A stretch of 64,000 bases of DNA from Streptomyces sp. NBC_00461 (GTDB lineage: Bacteria; Actinomycetota; Actinomycetes; Streptomycetales; Streptomycetaceae), in the NCBI RefSeq assembly GCF_036013935.1, contig NZ_CP107902.1:1116001-1180000 (forward strand), read 5' to 3'. The notes below the pieces were generated by a model that saw only the letters and a program-made list of their open reading frames with translations, searched no databases and had not been told where the DNA came from. A program made the translations under genes and the position numbers. Below, piece by piece: positions 15,972-24,169 of the stretch; the first letter of the stretch is position 1, and each line of letters begins with the position of its first letter.

Positions 15972-17402
15972 GTGGCCCAGACTCCCCCGCCCCGAATCGC
16001 CGTCATAGGCGCCGGCCCGTCAGGGTTCTACGCGACCGATCACCTCGTGCGCGCGGGCATGGCCGTCGATCTCTTCGACTGCCTGCCGACCCCCTACGGG
16101 CTGGTGCGAGCCGGCGTCGCACCCGACCATCCCAAGATCAAGTCTGTGGCCCGCGTCTTCGAGCGCACGGCCGCGCATCCCGCTGTCCGCTTCTTCGGCG
16201 GCGTCGAGTTCGGCGAGGCGATCACCCGCGCCGAGGTGCTCGAACGGTTCACGGCGGTCGTGTACGCGATGGGCACCGAACTCGACGCACGGCTGGGCAT
16301 CCCCGGCGAGGACCTGTCCGGATCGCATCCGGCCACGCACTTCGTCTGCTGGTACAACGGCCACCCGGCCCACGCGCACCGGAGGTTCCACCTGGGCGGC
16401 TCCCATGCCGTGGTCGTGGGGAACGGCAATGTCGCGCTCGACGTGGCACGTATGCTCGTACTGCCCGAGGAGACCCTTCGCACAACCGACGCCTCTGACC
16501 GGGCGATCGACGCGCTCGCCTCCTCATCGCTGCGCCGGGTGAGCGTGCTCGGCCGGCGCGGCCCGGTCCAGTCCGCCTTCAGCACACCGGAGTTGCTGGA
16601 GCTGGGCCGGCTCGACGGCGTGGATGTCGTCGTCGATCCGGCCGAGCTCCAGCTCGACCCGCACAGTGCCCGGGAGCTGGCCGCTCACGGGGCCGACTCA
16701 CCGGCGGCACGGCGGCTGGCGCTGCTCACCGAGTTCTCCCGGCGCCCGGCCTCGCCGGGCAGCCGGCGCATCGAACTCCGCTTCCTGCGCTCGCCCGTCG
16801 AACTCCTGGGTGATCCTGCGGGCGAGCGCGTGAGCGCGGTCCGCACCGCGCACAACGTACTGGAAGCCGATCTGGACGGGCGCGTCGTCGCGCGGCCGAC
16901 CCACCGGCACGAGGTGCTGCCCTGTGACCTCGTCATACGCGCGGTCGGTTATCGCGCGCGCCCGGTCGAGGGCCTTCCGCTGGATCCGCACACCGGCGTC
17001 CTGCGCAACGTCGCCGGCCGGCTGGTGGGCCCCGACAGCGTGGCCCTGACCGGTGAGTATGTCGTCGGCTGGGCCAAACGCGGGCCCTCGGGGGTGATCG
17101 GCACGAACAAGTCGGACGCCGAGAACACCGTCACGGCCCTTCTCGACGACCTGCGCCGGGGACGGCTCAACGGACGTGCGAGTGCCGCGCCGGACGAGGT
17201 GCGGGCATGGATCCGCCGTGGTGTTCCGGCCTCCGTCGACTGGAACGCGTGGCTGTCGATCGACCGTCACGAGCGGGCGAGGGGCGAACCGCTCGGGCGA
17301 CCGCGCGTCAAGCTCACCTCGCTCACCCAGATGCACGACGTCGTCGACCGGGCGCGCGCCGACGCGGTTTCGGATGCGGCGCGGCTCGCGCCACGAACGT
17401 GA
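15972..17402 (+). CDS. FprA-like NADPH:ferredoxin reductase
   Basis: The 476-residue flavoprotein has the FAD motif AVIGAGPSGFYATDHL at residue ~10, the FprA/adrenodoxin-reductase pattern CLPTPYGLVRAGVAPDHPKIK, and an NADP motif VVGNGNVALDVARML near residue 155. The ending GWAKRGPSGVIGTNKSDA is characteristic of the family (about 450 residues). It would pass electrons from NADPH to the two ferredoxins encoded right behind it. GTG 15972 has GGAAAGG upstream. No terminal oxygenase gene is in the window. Confidence 0.9.
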   Translation: MAQTPPPRIAVIGAGPSGFYATDHLVRAGMAVDLFDCLPTPYGLVRAGVAPDHPKIKSVARVFERTAAHPAVRFFGGVEFGEAITRAEVLERFTAVVYAMGTELDARLGIPGEDLSGSHPATHFVCWYNGHPAHAHRRFHLGGSHAVVVGNGNVALDVARMLVLPEETLRTTDASDRAIDALASSSLRRVSVLGRRGPVQSAFSTPELLELGRLDGVDVVVDPAELQLDPHSARELAAHGADSPAARRLALLTEFSRRPASPGSRRIELRFLRSPVELLGDPAGERVSAVRTAHNVLEADLDGRVVARPTHRHEVLPCDLVIRAVGYRARPVEGLPLDPHTGVLRNVAGRLVGPDSVALTGEYVVGWAKRGPSGVIGTNKSDAENTVTALLDDLRRGRLNGRASAAPDEVRAWIRRGVPASVDWNAWLSIDRHERARGEPLGRPRVKLTSLTQMHDVVDRARADAVSDAARLAPRT

Positions 17403-17416
17403 GGAGGCAGTCCGTC

Positions 17417-17767
17417 ATGCCGTATGTCATCACCACCAGGTGCGTCGACCTCAAGGACCGCGCGTGTGTACGCGAGTGTCCGGTCGACTGCATCTACGAG
17501 GGTGCCCGAGCCCTGTACATCAATCCGGAGGAATGCATCGACTGCGGCGCCTGCGCACCGGTGTGCCCGAACGACGCCGTCTACTTCGATCAGGAAGTGC
17601 CGGAAGCCCTTCAGGCGTCGATCGCCGACAACGCCGCCTTCTTCTCCCTTCCGCTGGTCGACGGGGCGCCGCTCGGCAATCCCGGCGGAGCGCGGTCCGT
17701 GGGTCCGGTCGACGCCGACACCCCCCTCGTCGTGGCGCAGCCACCGCAGGTCGGCGCCGGGGCCTGA
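17417..17767 (+). CDS. 7Fe-type ferredoxin (FdxA-like)
   Basis: The 116-residue protein has the 3Fe-4S/4Fe-4S seven-iron pattern: CVDLKDRACVRECPVDCIY followed by CIDCGACAPVCPND. Length and the C-terminal tail fit actinobacterial FdxA (about 105-115 residues). ATG 17417 has GAGGAGG 10 nt upstream and follows the reductase stop by 14 bases, so it is co-transcribed with it. Its likely role is electron carrier for the FprA-like reductase. Confidence 0.9.
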   Translation: MPYVITTRCVDLKDRACVRECPVDCIYEGARALYINPEECIDCGACAPVCPNDAVYFDQEVPEALQASIADNAAFFSLPLVDGAPLGNPGGARSVGPVDADTPLVVAQPPQVGAGA

Positions 17768-17834
17768 CCGACTCGAACCTCACCCGGCGCGGGGCCGACA
17801 CACGCCCCGCCGCCCCCAGGAAAGGACACAGCAC

Positions 17835-18029
17835 ATGAAAGCATCCGTCGACTCGGCCAAGTGCAGCGGTCACGCGCGCTGCAACGCGGTCGCCCCGCAG
17901 GTCTTCACCGTGGACGACGACGGCTACAGCGACATCGGCTCCGACAAGGCGGTGCCCCCGGAGCTGGAGGCCGCGGCGCGCGCCGGGGCCACCAACTGCC
18001 CGGAGCGCGCCATCACGCTCAGCTCCTGA
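17835..18029 (+). CDS. 3Fe-4S ferredoxin of the P450 partner type
   Basis: The 64-residue protein begins MKASVDSAKCSGHARCNAVA and has the third cluster Cys in NCPERAITLSS. The CxxxxxC...CP spacing and the size match the small ferredoxins that feed cytochromes P450 in Streptomyces. Good AAAGGA site. It is the last gene of the reductase-ferredoxin operon. The P450 or other oxygenase it serves is not in the window, so it is either just outside or was lost. Confidence 0.9.
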   Translation: MKASVDSAKCSGHARCNAVAPQVFTVDDDGYSDIGSDKAVPPELEAAARAGATNCPERAITLSS

Positions 18030-18038
18030 CACGCGAAT

Positions 18039-18076
18039 GCGGCCGCCGGCGTCGTCCTTCAGTCGTCGGCGGCCGC
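18039..18076. terminator. terminator hairpin
   Basis: 13-bp arms with one mismatch lie between the ferredoxin stop and the convergent dehydrogenase. The hairpin overlaps the last codons of that gene. Confidence 0.6.
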
Positions 18077-18880
18077 GTCGAGCCCGGCGATCGCCGCTCG
18101 GGCTGCCGAGAGCAGAAGCCCGCCCTCGCGGGCGGACACCATCGAGTCGGCCAGCAGTGCGACGTCCTTGCCGAGCGTCGGCCGGGCCTGGGACCGGGCG
18201 ACGGCCGCCAGTCCGCCGGCACGAGCGTACATTTCGACGCCGAAGCTCCGGCCCGAGCCGCCCGCGAGCACCTTTCCGAAGGCCACGGGATCGATCCCGT
18301 GGCCTTCGGCGATCCGGAAGGCGTCCGCCGCGAGGGCGAGGTGCGCGGCAAGCATGGCGTTGTTCAGCAACTTGGCGTGCTGGCCCGCACCCACGGGTCC
18401 CACGTGCACGACCTCGGCGGAGAACGTCCGCAGCAGCGGCTCGAAGCGGGCGAACGTGCTCTGCTCGCCGCCGACCATCGTGATGAGTTCGCCCGCCTCC
18501 GCGCGGATCCGGCCACCGCTGACCGGGGCGTCCAGCAGGTGCAGACCGTACGTCGCGGCCTCGCGGGCCAGTGCCCGCACCTCGTCGGGCGAGATCGTGC
18601 TGTGCACCGCGATCGTCGCGCCGGCCGGCATCGCCGGTGCGACACCGGCCGGCCCGAAGAGGACCTCCCATGTGCCGGCCACGTCGAACAGGCAGGTCCC
18701 GAGCAGGTCGACGCCCTCGCCGAGGTCGGCGAGGGCGTCGGCCACCCGGGCCGGACCGGCGCGGAAGGGGTCGAGCGTCTCGGGGCGGCGGGCCCACACC
18801 GTGCAGTCGACCCCCGCCGCCGCGATGCGCGCGGCGATGGGCGCGCCCTGGTCGCCCAGGCCGACGAAACCGACGCGCAT
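18059..18880 (-). CDS. NAD(P)-dependent beta-hydroxyacid dehydrogenase (HIBADH/6PGDH-like)
   Basis: The 273-residue protein has the N-terminal Rossmann motif MRVGFVGLGDQGAPIAARIA, the substrate motif DAPVSGGRIRAEAGELITMV and the catalytic Lys region GAGQHAKLLNNAMLAAHLA, as in 3-hydroxyisobutyrate dehydrogenases (about 290 residues). It should oxidise a short beta-hydroxy acid. ATG 18880 has GGAGGAGG. It is last in a five-gene minus-strand operon (23897 to 18059). Confidence 0.85.
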   Translation of the reverse strand: MRVGFVGLGDQGAPIAARIAAAGVDCTVWARRPETLDPFRAGPARVADALADLGEGVDLLGTCLFDVAGTWEVLFGPAGVAPAMPAGATIAVHSTISPDEVRALAREAATYGLHLLDAPVSGGRIRAEAGELITMVGGEQSTFARFEPLLRTFSAEVVHVGPVGAGQHAKLLNNAMLAAHLALAADAFRIAEGHGIDPVAFGKVLAGGSGRSFGVEMYARAGGLAAVARSQARPTLGKDVALLADSMVSAREGGLLLSAARAAIAGLDAAADD

Positions 18881-18918
18881 CAGTCCTCCTCCGCGCTGTG
18901 CAGCCGGATACCGCTCGA

Positions 18919-19755
18919 TCAGATTTTGAGATGTCCTCCGGCGTCGCAGTTGATGAACTGCCCGGTGATGTAGCGCGACTCGTCCGAGGCCAGGAAGACG
19001 ATCACCTGGCTGACGTCCGAGGGTTCCACCCACGGCACCGGTATGGCCTGCATCACCGGGAACGCCTCGGTCGCGTCCTCGCGCGTGGGGTGCTCCAGAT
19101 CCGGCCGGAACGTCTGGTACATGGCCTCGTGGTGGAGCATGTCGGTGTTGCAGTTGGTCGGGTGCACCCCGTTGAGGCGAATGGAGTGGGGCGCCAGCAC
19201 GAGCGCGAGGTCATGGACAAGCGAGACGAGCGAGCGCTTGGCCCAGGCGTAGGCCACGCCGCCCGGCTCCTTGCTCGGGCCGCCCTTGACCAGGGCGGCG
19301 AGGGAACCGGTGACCACCAGCGAGGCACCGGCACCGAGGTGCGGAATCGCCGCGTTGAGGGTGTTGAGCACGCCGCCGAAGTCGACGCCGCTGACGTCCA
19401 CCCACGCCTGCAGGGGCTGGTCCTTCGTCATCGCGCAGATACCGGCGTTGGCCACCACGACGTCGATCTTGCCGAACTCCGCGACGCCGTCGGCCACCGC
19501 CTTCCGCATGGCGGCCCCGTCGCGGACATCGGCCTGGATGGTGAGGATCCGCCGGCCGAGCGCCTCGACCTCCTTCACCGTCTGTTGCTGATCCTCCTGC
19601 GTCGCCATCGGGTAGCTGATGGTGTCGAAGGAGGTGAGATAGTCGACCGCGATGATGTCCGCGCCCTCGCGGGCGAGCTGGACGGCGTGACTGCGTCCTT
19701 GCCCGCGTGCGGCACCGGTGATCAGTGCGACCTTGCCCGTAACCCGACCTGTCAT
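18919..19755 (-). CDS. SDR oxidoreductase, mycofactocin-coupled type
   Basis: The 278-residue SDR has ALITGAARGQGRSHAVQLA followed by EGADIIAVDYL. That fingerprint and the insert TSFDTISYPMATQEDQQQTV are the marks of mycofactocin-coupled SDRs, which hold NAD without exchange and use mycofactocin as the external acceptor. The catalytic region reads VVTGSLAAL... YAWAKRSL. If correct, the host must make mycofactocin. ATG 19755 has GAGGAGAAA. It is in the operon with the flavin reductase and dehydrogenase. Confidence 0.8.
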   Translation of the reverse strand: MTGRVTGKVALITGAARGQGRSHAVQLAREGADIIAVDYLTSFDTISYPMATQEDQQQTVKEVEALGRRILTIQADVRDGAAMRKAVADGVAEFGKIDVVVANAGICAMTKDQPLQAWVDVSGVDFGGVLNTLNAAIPHLGAGASLVVTGSLAALVKGGPSKEPGGVAYAWAKRSLVSLVHDLALVLAPHSIRLNGVHPTNCNTDMLHHEAMYQTFRPDLEHPTREDATEAFPVMQAIPVPWVEPSDVSQVIVFLASDESRYITGQFINCDAGGHLKI

Positions 19756-19808
19756 GTCGTTTCTCCTCGCCGACGGGGCCTCACCTGGACGGTGACGCGC
19801 CGTCTTCC

Positions 19809-21053
19809 TCATGCTGGTGAATTCGTCCGTGACGGCGCCTGCGGGTGCAGTCCGTCGACAACGTCCAGGGCGTCCCCGAGTGCCGTCCGTTCCGTGACCA
19901 GCGCCCGCAGCCGCGTCACGACGCGGGCGAGACCGAATCCGAGGACGCCGGTCAGCTCGCCGTGACGGCTGTAGAGGTACAGCGGCCGGTCTCCGCCCGC
20001 ACCGGTCATCCGTACGGTGATGTCGGCGCCCGCGTCCGGTTCGCCGACGCACTGGATCTTCGTGCCGTACTGGTCGCTCCAGAAGTACGGCACCTCGTCG
20101 AGCACCCGGCGCTCGTGCCCGGCGATGCCACTCGCCACGATCGCCGCCTGCTCGGTCGTGGTGGTCCAGTGCTCGATCCGCCGGTGCCGACCGGTGCGTG
20201 CATTGACCCAGCGCGCGACGTCGCCGACGGCGTAGACGTCCTCGTGGGACGTCCGCCCGGACGCGTCGCACACGACGCCGTCGTCGACCGCGATCCCCGA
20301 GCCCTCGACCCACTCGGTGTCCGGGACGACGCCGAGGCCGACCACCAACGCGTCGAGCGCGACACTCCTGCCGTCGGAGAGCCGGACCGCGGAAAGGTTC
20401 TCACCGTCCAGGACGACCTCGTCGATCGTCACCCCGCACCGCAAGTCGACCCCGGCCGCCCGATGGCGTCTGGCGATCTCGGCTCCCGCTTGCGGACCGA
20501 GCGCGTGTGACAGTGGCGCCGAGCGGACCTCTACGAGGGTCACGTCGCAGCCCGTCTCCCGGGCACTGGCCGCCACCTCGCACCCGATGAAGCCGGCACC
20601 GAGCACGCCGATGCGGCCCCGGCCCGCGACGGCCGCAGCGATGTGGGCGGCGTCCTGTGCGGTGCGCAGGGACCAGACGTTCGCCGCGGCACCGGCGGCT
20701 TCCCACCGGCGGGCCCGTGCGCCGGTCGCGATGACGAGCACGTCGTAGGGCAGCTCTCCGCCGCCCTCCAGGTGGACTCGGCGAGCCGTGGTATCCACGC
20801 CCCTCGCCACGGTGCCCAGCCGCAGATCCAGTCCGAGGGCGTCCAGTTCCTTCGGCTCGCGCAGCAGTGGCGGGTTGGCGCGCGTGCCCTTCAGTACCTC
20901 TTTCGACAGCGGCGGCCGGTCGTAGGGCGGCTCGGCCTCCGCGCCGACCACGACGACGGACCCGCCGAAGCCGAGCCTGCGCAGTTCCTCTGCCACGGTC
21001 AGACCACCGAGGCCGGCGCCCACGACCACCACCTGCCGCACGTCGGCCCTCAC
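19809..21053 (-). CDS. FAD-dependent NAD(P)H:ferredoxin reductase (rubredoxin-reductase type)
   Basis: The 414-residue flavoprotein has QVVVVGAGLGGLTVAEELR (FAD), the YDRPPLSKEVLKG motif of ferredoxin/rubredoxin reductases, the NAD motif IGVLGAGFIGCEVA, and EDVYAVGDVARW near the C-terminus. This is a different family from the FprA-like reductase at 15972, so the cluster encodes two independent electron inputs. GTG 21053 is behind GGAGAGG. It is mid-operon between the CoA-transferase and the SDR. Confidence 0.88.
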   Translation of the reverse strand: MRADVRQVVVVGAGLGGLTVAEELRRLGFGGSVVVVGAEAEPPYDRPPLSKEVLKGTRANPPLLREPKELDALGLDLRLGTVARGVDTTARRVHLEGGGELPYDVLVIATGARARRWEAAGAAANVWSLRTAQDAAHIAAAVAGRGRIGVLGAGFIGCEVAASARETGCDVTLVEVRSAPLSHALGPQAGAEIARRHRAAGVDLRCGVTIDEVVLDGENLSAVRLSDGRSVALDALVVGLGVVPDTEWVEGSGIAVDDGVVCDASGRTSHEDVYAVGDVARWVNARTGRHRRIEHWTTTTEQAAIVASGIAGHERRVLDEVPYFWSDQYGTKIQCVGEPDAGADITVRMTGAGGDRPLYLYSRHGELTGVLGFGLARVVTRLRALVTERTALGDALDVVDGLHPQAPSRTNSPA

Positions 21054-21092
21054 GTGCTTTCCTCTCCGCTGCACGCCCCGCTGTGGCCGGTG

Positions 21093-21120
21093 CTCGGTGC
21101 GGTCACGTGACCGCACCGAG
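21093..21120. repeat. 28-bp perfect palindrome at the CoA-transferase stop
   Basis: The palindrome (centre TCACGTGA) spans the CoA-transferase stop and lies 40 bases before the next gene in the same operon. It could be an intra-operon attenuator, an RNA-stabilising hairpin or an operator. Confidence 0.5.
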
Positions 21121-22329
21121 GAGTTTCAGATCGATGATCTCCTCCTCGGACTTGCCGAGGTCGCGCAGTACGTCGTCGGTGTGTTCGGCGAACTGCGGAG
21201 CCCGTCGGCTCTTCACGGGTGTCTCGTCGAACTGGACCGGGTTGGCGACGAGTTCCCGCTCCACCCCGTCGGCGTCGACGACCTTGGTGATGAAGCCGTT
21301 CTCGCGCAGCGCCGGGTCCATGCCGACCTCGTAGGCGTTCTGCACGAGTGCCCACTGTCCCTGCGCGCCCTCCATCCGCCGGCACCACTCGTCGAGGGTG
21401 ATACCGCCGATGATCTCCGCGACGATGTCACCGCCCTCGGCGCCGTGCTCCAGGACGGCGCCGCCCGCGAAGCGCGGGTCGGTCACCAGTTCCGGCCGTC
21501 CCATGCGCTCGCAGAACTCGGGCCAGTACCTGGTGGGCTGGAGCATGGTCAGCAGCAGCCAGCGGCCGTCGGCCGTGCGGAAGGACCCGGCCAGCGGGTT
21601 CGACGACGAGCCGTGCCGCGGCTCCTGGACCTTGGGCAACGGGCCGCCGACGAGCAGGGCCTGGTTGACGGAGTACTGGGTCGCCCAGGCGCCGAGGCCC
21701 AGCAGGGACACGTCCACGACCGACGGCTCGCCGGTCGCCTTGCGGGCGTACAGCGCGGCCGCGATGCCGCCGGCCATGGTCAGGCCGCCCATTGAGTCGC
21801 CGTACGCGCCCGACGGCATCCTGGCCAGCCGGTCGGCGCCGACCGGCGTGACGCCGTCGGCGCTCCCAGCCCTTCCCCAGAACGCCGTGCTGTCATATCC
21901 GCCCTTGCCCGCGTCCTCGCCCCGGGCGCCGAAGCCGGTGCCGCGGACGTAGATGATGTCGGGATTGACCGCGCGGATGTCGTCGACGTTGATGCGCAGC
22001 TTCTCCCGCGCGCTCGGCAGGAAGTTCGTGACGAACACGTCGGCCGAGCGGATCAGCTCGTCCAGCAGCGCACGGCCTTCCGGCACCTCCAGGGCGATGC
22101 CGACACTGCGCTTGCCCCGGTTCGGGCCCTCCATGATCGGGAAAAAGGATGTCGTCGGCACGACGTCGAGGCCGAGCAGTTTCACCAGGCCACGCTGCGC
22201 GTCGCCGCGGACCGCGTGCTCGATCTTGATGACCTCGGCCCCCCACTCGGCGAGGACCCCGCCGGACGCCGGCACGAACGTGTACTGGGCGACCTCGACG
22301 ATCCGTACGCCTTCCATGGGACGTTTCAC
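21103..22329 (-). CDS. CaiB/BaiF family III CoA-transferase
   Basis: The 408-residue protein has the family III start GVRIVEVAQYTFVPASGGVLAEWGA with the FVPASG pattern, EVIKIEHAVRGDAQR, NRGKRSVGI, and a conserved Asp in AYGDSMGGLTMAGG. These enzymes move CoA between acids and would activate a pathway acid. GTG 22329 has AAGGAG at a good distance. The leader carries a triplicated 16-bp repeat (22337-22380). Confidence 0.88.
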   Translation of the reverse strand: MKRPMEGVRIVEVAQYTFVPASGGVLAEWGAEVIKIEHAVRGDAQRGLVKLLGLDVVPTTSFFPIMEGPNRGKRSVGIALEVPEGRALLDELIRSADVFVTNFLPSAREKLRINVDDIRAVNPDIIYVRGTGFGARGEDAGKGGYDSTAFWGRAGSADGVTPVGADRLARMPSGAYGDSMGGLTMAGGIAAALYARKATGEPSVVDVSLLGLGAWATQYSVNQALLVGGPLPKVQEPRHGSSSNPLAGSFRTADGRWLLLTMLQPTRYWPEFCERMGRPELVTDPRFAGGAVLEHGAEGGDIVAEIIGGITLDEWCRRMEGAQGQWALVQNAYEVGMDPALRENGFITKVVDADGVERELVANPVQFDETPVKSRRAPQFAEHTDDVLRDLGKSEEEIIDLKLLGAVT

Positions 22330-22336
22330 GGGTACT

Positions 22337-22380
22337 CCTTGCTTGTCCGGTGCCTTGCTTGCCCGGTGCCTTGTCCGGTG
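22337..22380. repeat. three tandem 16/16/12-bp repeats
   Basis: The unit CCTTGCTTGYCCGGTG occurs twice, then a 12-bp copy lacking GCTT. It lies between two genes of one operon, close to the CoA-transferase ribosome site, and is probably replication slippage. Confidence 0.6.
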
Positions 22381-22418
22381 CTGAACGCGGGATCTGTGGC
22401 GCGGCGGTCGAGGACCGC

Positions 22419-23897
22419 TCAGCCGATGTACCCGATGAGCTTGGTCTCGAGGTAGGTCTCGAACCCCTCGACGCCGTTCTGCCGTCCGATACCGCTGGTC
22501 TTGTAGCCCCCGTACGGTCCGTCGGCGCCGTACCACCTGCCGCCGTTCACCGAGATCGACCCGGTGCGGATGCGGTGCGCGATGGCCATGGCCCGCTCGG
22601 GCGAGGCCGAGAAGACTCCGCCGGACAGCCCGTAGCTGCTGTCGTTGGCGATGCGGATCGCGTCCTCGTCGTCGTCGTAGGCGATCACGGTGAGGACGGG
22701 GCCGAAGATCTCCTCCTGGGCGATCGTCATGGAGTTGTCGACATTGACGAACAGCGTGGGCTCGATGAAGTAGCCCTTGCCGAGGTGAGGCGGCCGGCGT
22801 CCCCCGACGACCAGTTCGGCGCCCTCCTCGACGCCCTTGTGGATGTACGCCAGGACGCGGTCGCGCTGGTTCGCGCTCACCTGCGGGCCCTGGATGTTGC
22901 CCGGGTCGGTCGGATCGCCGTACGGGATGTTTTCCATGACCGACTTCAGGATCGCCACGCCCTCGGCATACCGGGACCTGGGCAGCAGGACGCGGGTCTG
23001 CAGCGCGCATCCCTGCCCGGCGTGCGAGCAGACGGCTCTGGCGCCCGGCAGCACCTGGGCCAGGTCGGCGTCGTCGCAGACGATCATCGCAGACTTGCCG
23101 CCGAGTTCGAGGAACACGCGCTTGAGCGTGGCGGCGCCCTTCTCCATGATCCGCTTGCCGGTGACCGTCGAGCCGGTGAACGAGATCAGGTCCACCCGCG
23201 GGTCGAGGGTGAGGGCCTCGCCGACCAGGTGGTCGGAGGACGGAACGATGTTCACCACACCGGCGGGGATGTCGGTGTGCTCGGCGATGAGCCGGCCCAG
23301 GCGGGTGGCGTTCCAGGGGGTGTCCGGTGCGGGCTTCACGACGACCGTGTTGCCTGTGGCGAGGATCGGGCCGAGCTTGTTGGCGGTCACCTCGAACGGG
23401 TAGTTCCACGGGATGATCGCGCCGACGACACCCTGCGGCTCCTTGACCACCTTCCGCTTGCTGGCCATCCCGAAGGCGTTCCCGTCGGGCAGTTGCCGCT
23501 CCCATGGGAACTGCTCGATGTACTTGGCCGGCCAGCGCAGGGCGTCCTCCAGAGGGGAGTCCAACTGCAGCCGGGTGACCGCCACCGGGGTGCCGGCCTC
23601 GGCGACGAGCTCGGCGCGCATGTGCTCGCGTTCGGACTCCAGGGCCTCCTGCAGCTGTTCGAGGCAGCGTCGGCGGAAGGCGTGGTCGGTCGCCCAGTCG
23701 GTCTCGTCGAACGCCCGCCGGGCCGCGGTGACGGCCTGCGCCATGTCCTCGTGCCCGGCGTCGGCGACGCTGCCCAGCACTTCCTCGGTCGCGGGGTTGA
23801 TGTTGTCGAAGAGCTTGCCGGACGCCGCTTCGACGAGCTTGCCGTCGATGAGCATGCGGCGTTCCGGTGTGAACGGACCGACGCTGGTCTCGATCAT
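22419..23897 (-). CDS. NAD(P)-dependent aldehyde dehydrogenase
   Basis: The 492-residue ALDH has PWNYPFEVTANKLGPILATG, FTGSTVTGK, catalytic Glu in LELGGKSAM and Cys in SHAGQGCALQTRV. The GQGCALQTR form is common in ALDHs of actinobacterial terpenoid and alicyclic pathways. It is the first gene of the five-gene minus operon (ALDH, CoA-transferase, ferredoxin reductase, SDR, dehydrogenase). ATG 23897 is behind GGAGAGG; operator site 7 lies about 200 bases upstream. Confidence 0.9.
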   Translation of the reverse strand: MIETSVGPFTPERRMLIDGKLVEAASGKLFDNINPATEEVLGSVADAGHEDMAQAVTAARRAFDETDWATDHAFRRRCLEQLQEALESEREHMRAELVAEAGTPVAVTRLQLDSPLEDALRWPAKYIEQFPWERQLPDGNAFGMASKRKVVKEPQGVVGAIIPWNYPFEVTANKLGPILATGNTVVVKPAPDTPWNATRLGRLIAEHTDIPAGVVNIVPSSDHLVGEALTLDPRVDLISFTGSTVTGKRIMEKGAATLKRVFLELGGKSAMIVCDDADLAQVLPGARAVCSHAGQGCALQTRVLLPRSRYAEGVAILKSVMENIPYGDPTDPGNIQGPQVSANQRDRVLAYIHKGVEEGAELVVGGRRPPHLGKGYFIEPTLFVNVDNSMTIAQEEIFGPVLTVIAYDDDEDAIRIANDSSYGLSGGVFSASPERAMAIAHRIRTGSISVNGGRWYGADGPYGGYKTSGIGRQNGVEGFETYLETKLIGYIG

Positions 23898-24087
23898 TTG
23901 CGCTACCTCTCCGTGGGTGCGGACATCGCGGGTGACGTCACGGTCGGCAACGGCGGGGGGCGGCGCTTGACCGTGGGTACGCGGCGGCGGTCCCCCCGGC
24001 AGGGCTCGGCCGACGCCCGGTTCCTGCGGTGACACCGCAGGTCGCAAGGGCGCCAGCCCCTCCGTCCACGCTAACGAAAGGCTTTCC

Positions 24088-24110
24088 GGAAGCCATATCG
24101 TATGGCTTCC
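24088..24110. promoter_or_regulatory. putative TetR operator, site 7 (perfect palindrome)
   Basis: GGAAGCCATA and TATGGCTTCC are perfect 10-bp arms around TCG. The overlapping window 24095-24114 matches site 1 at 15 of 20 bases. It is the most symmetric member and shows what the dimer probably recognises. It is upstream of the five-gene operon. Confidence 0.6.
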
Positions 24111-24169
24111 AGGCAGGGGTGTCGAGATCCGTGCACGCCTCAGCTCGGCGTGTGTTCCCGTGTTCCGGG

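Noticed and set aside
21103..23505. Single 800-codon frame covering CoA-transferase and antisense-like upstream part
   Set aside because: Only the part from GTG 22329 has family motifs; the rest shadows the aldehyde dehydrogenase.
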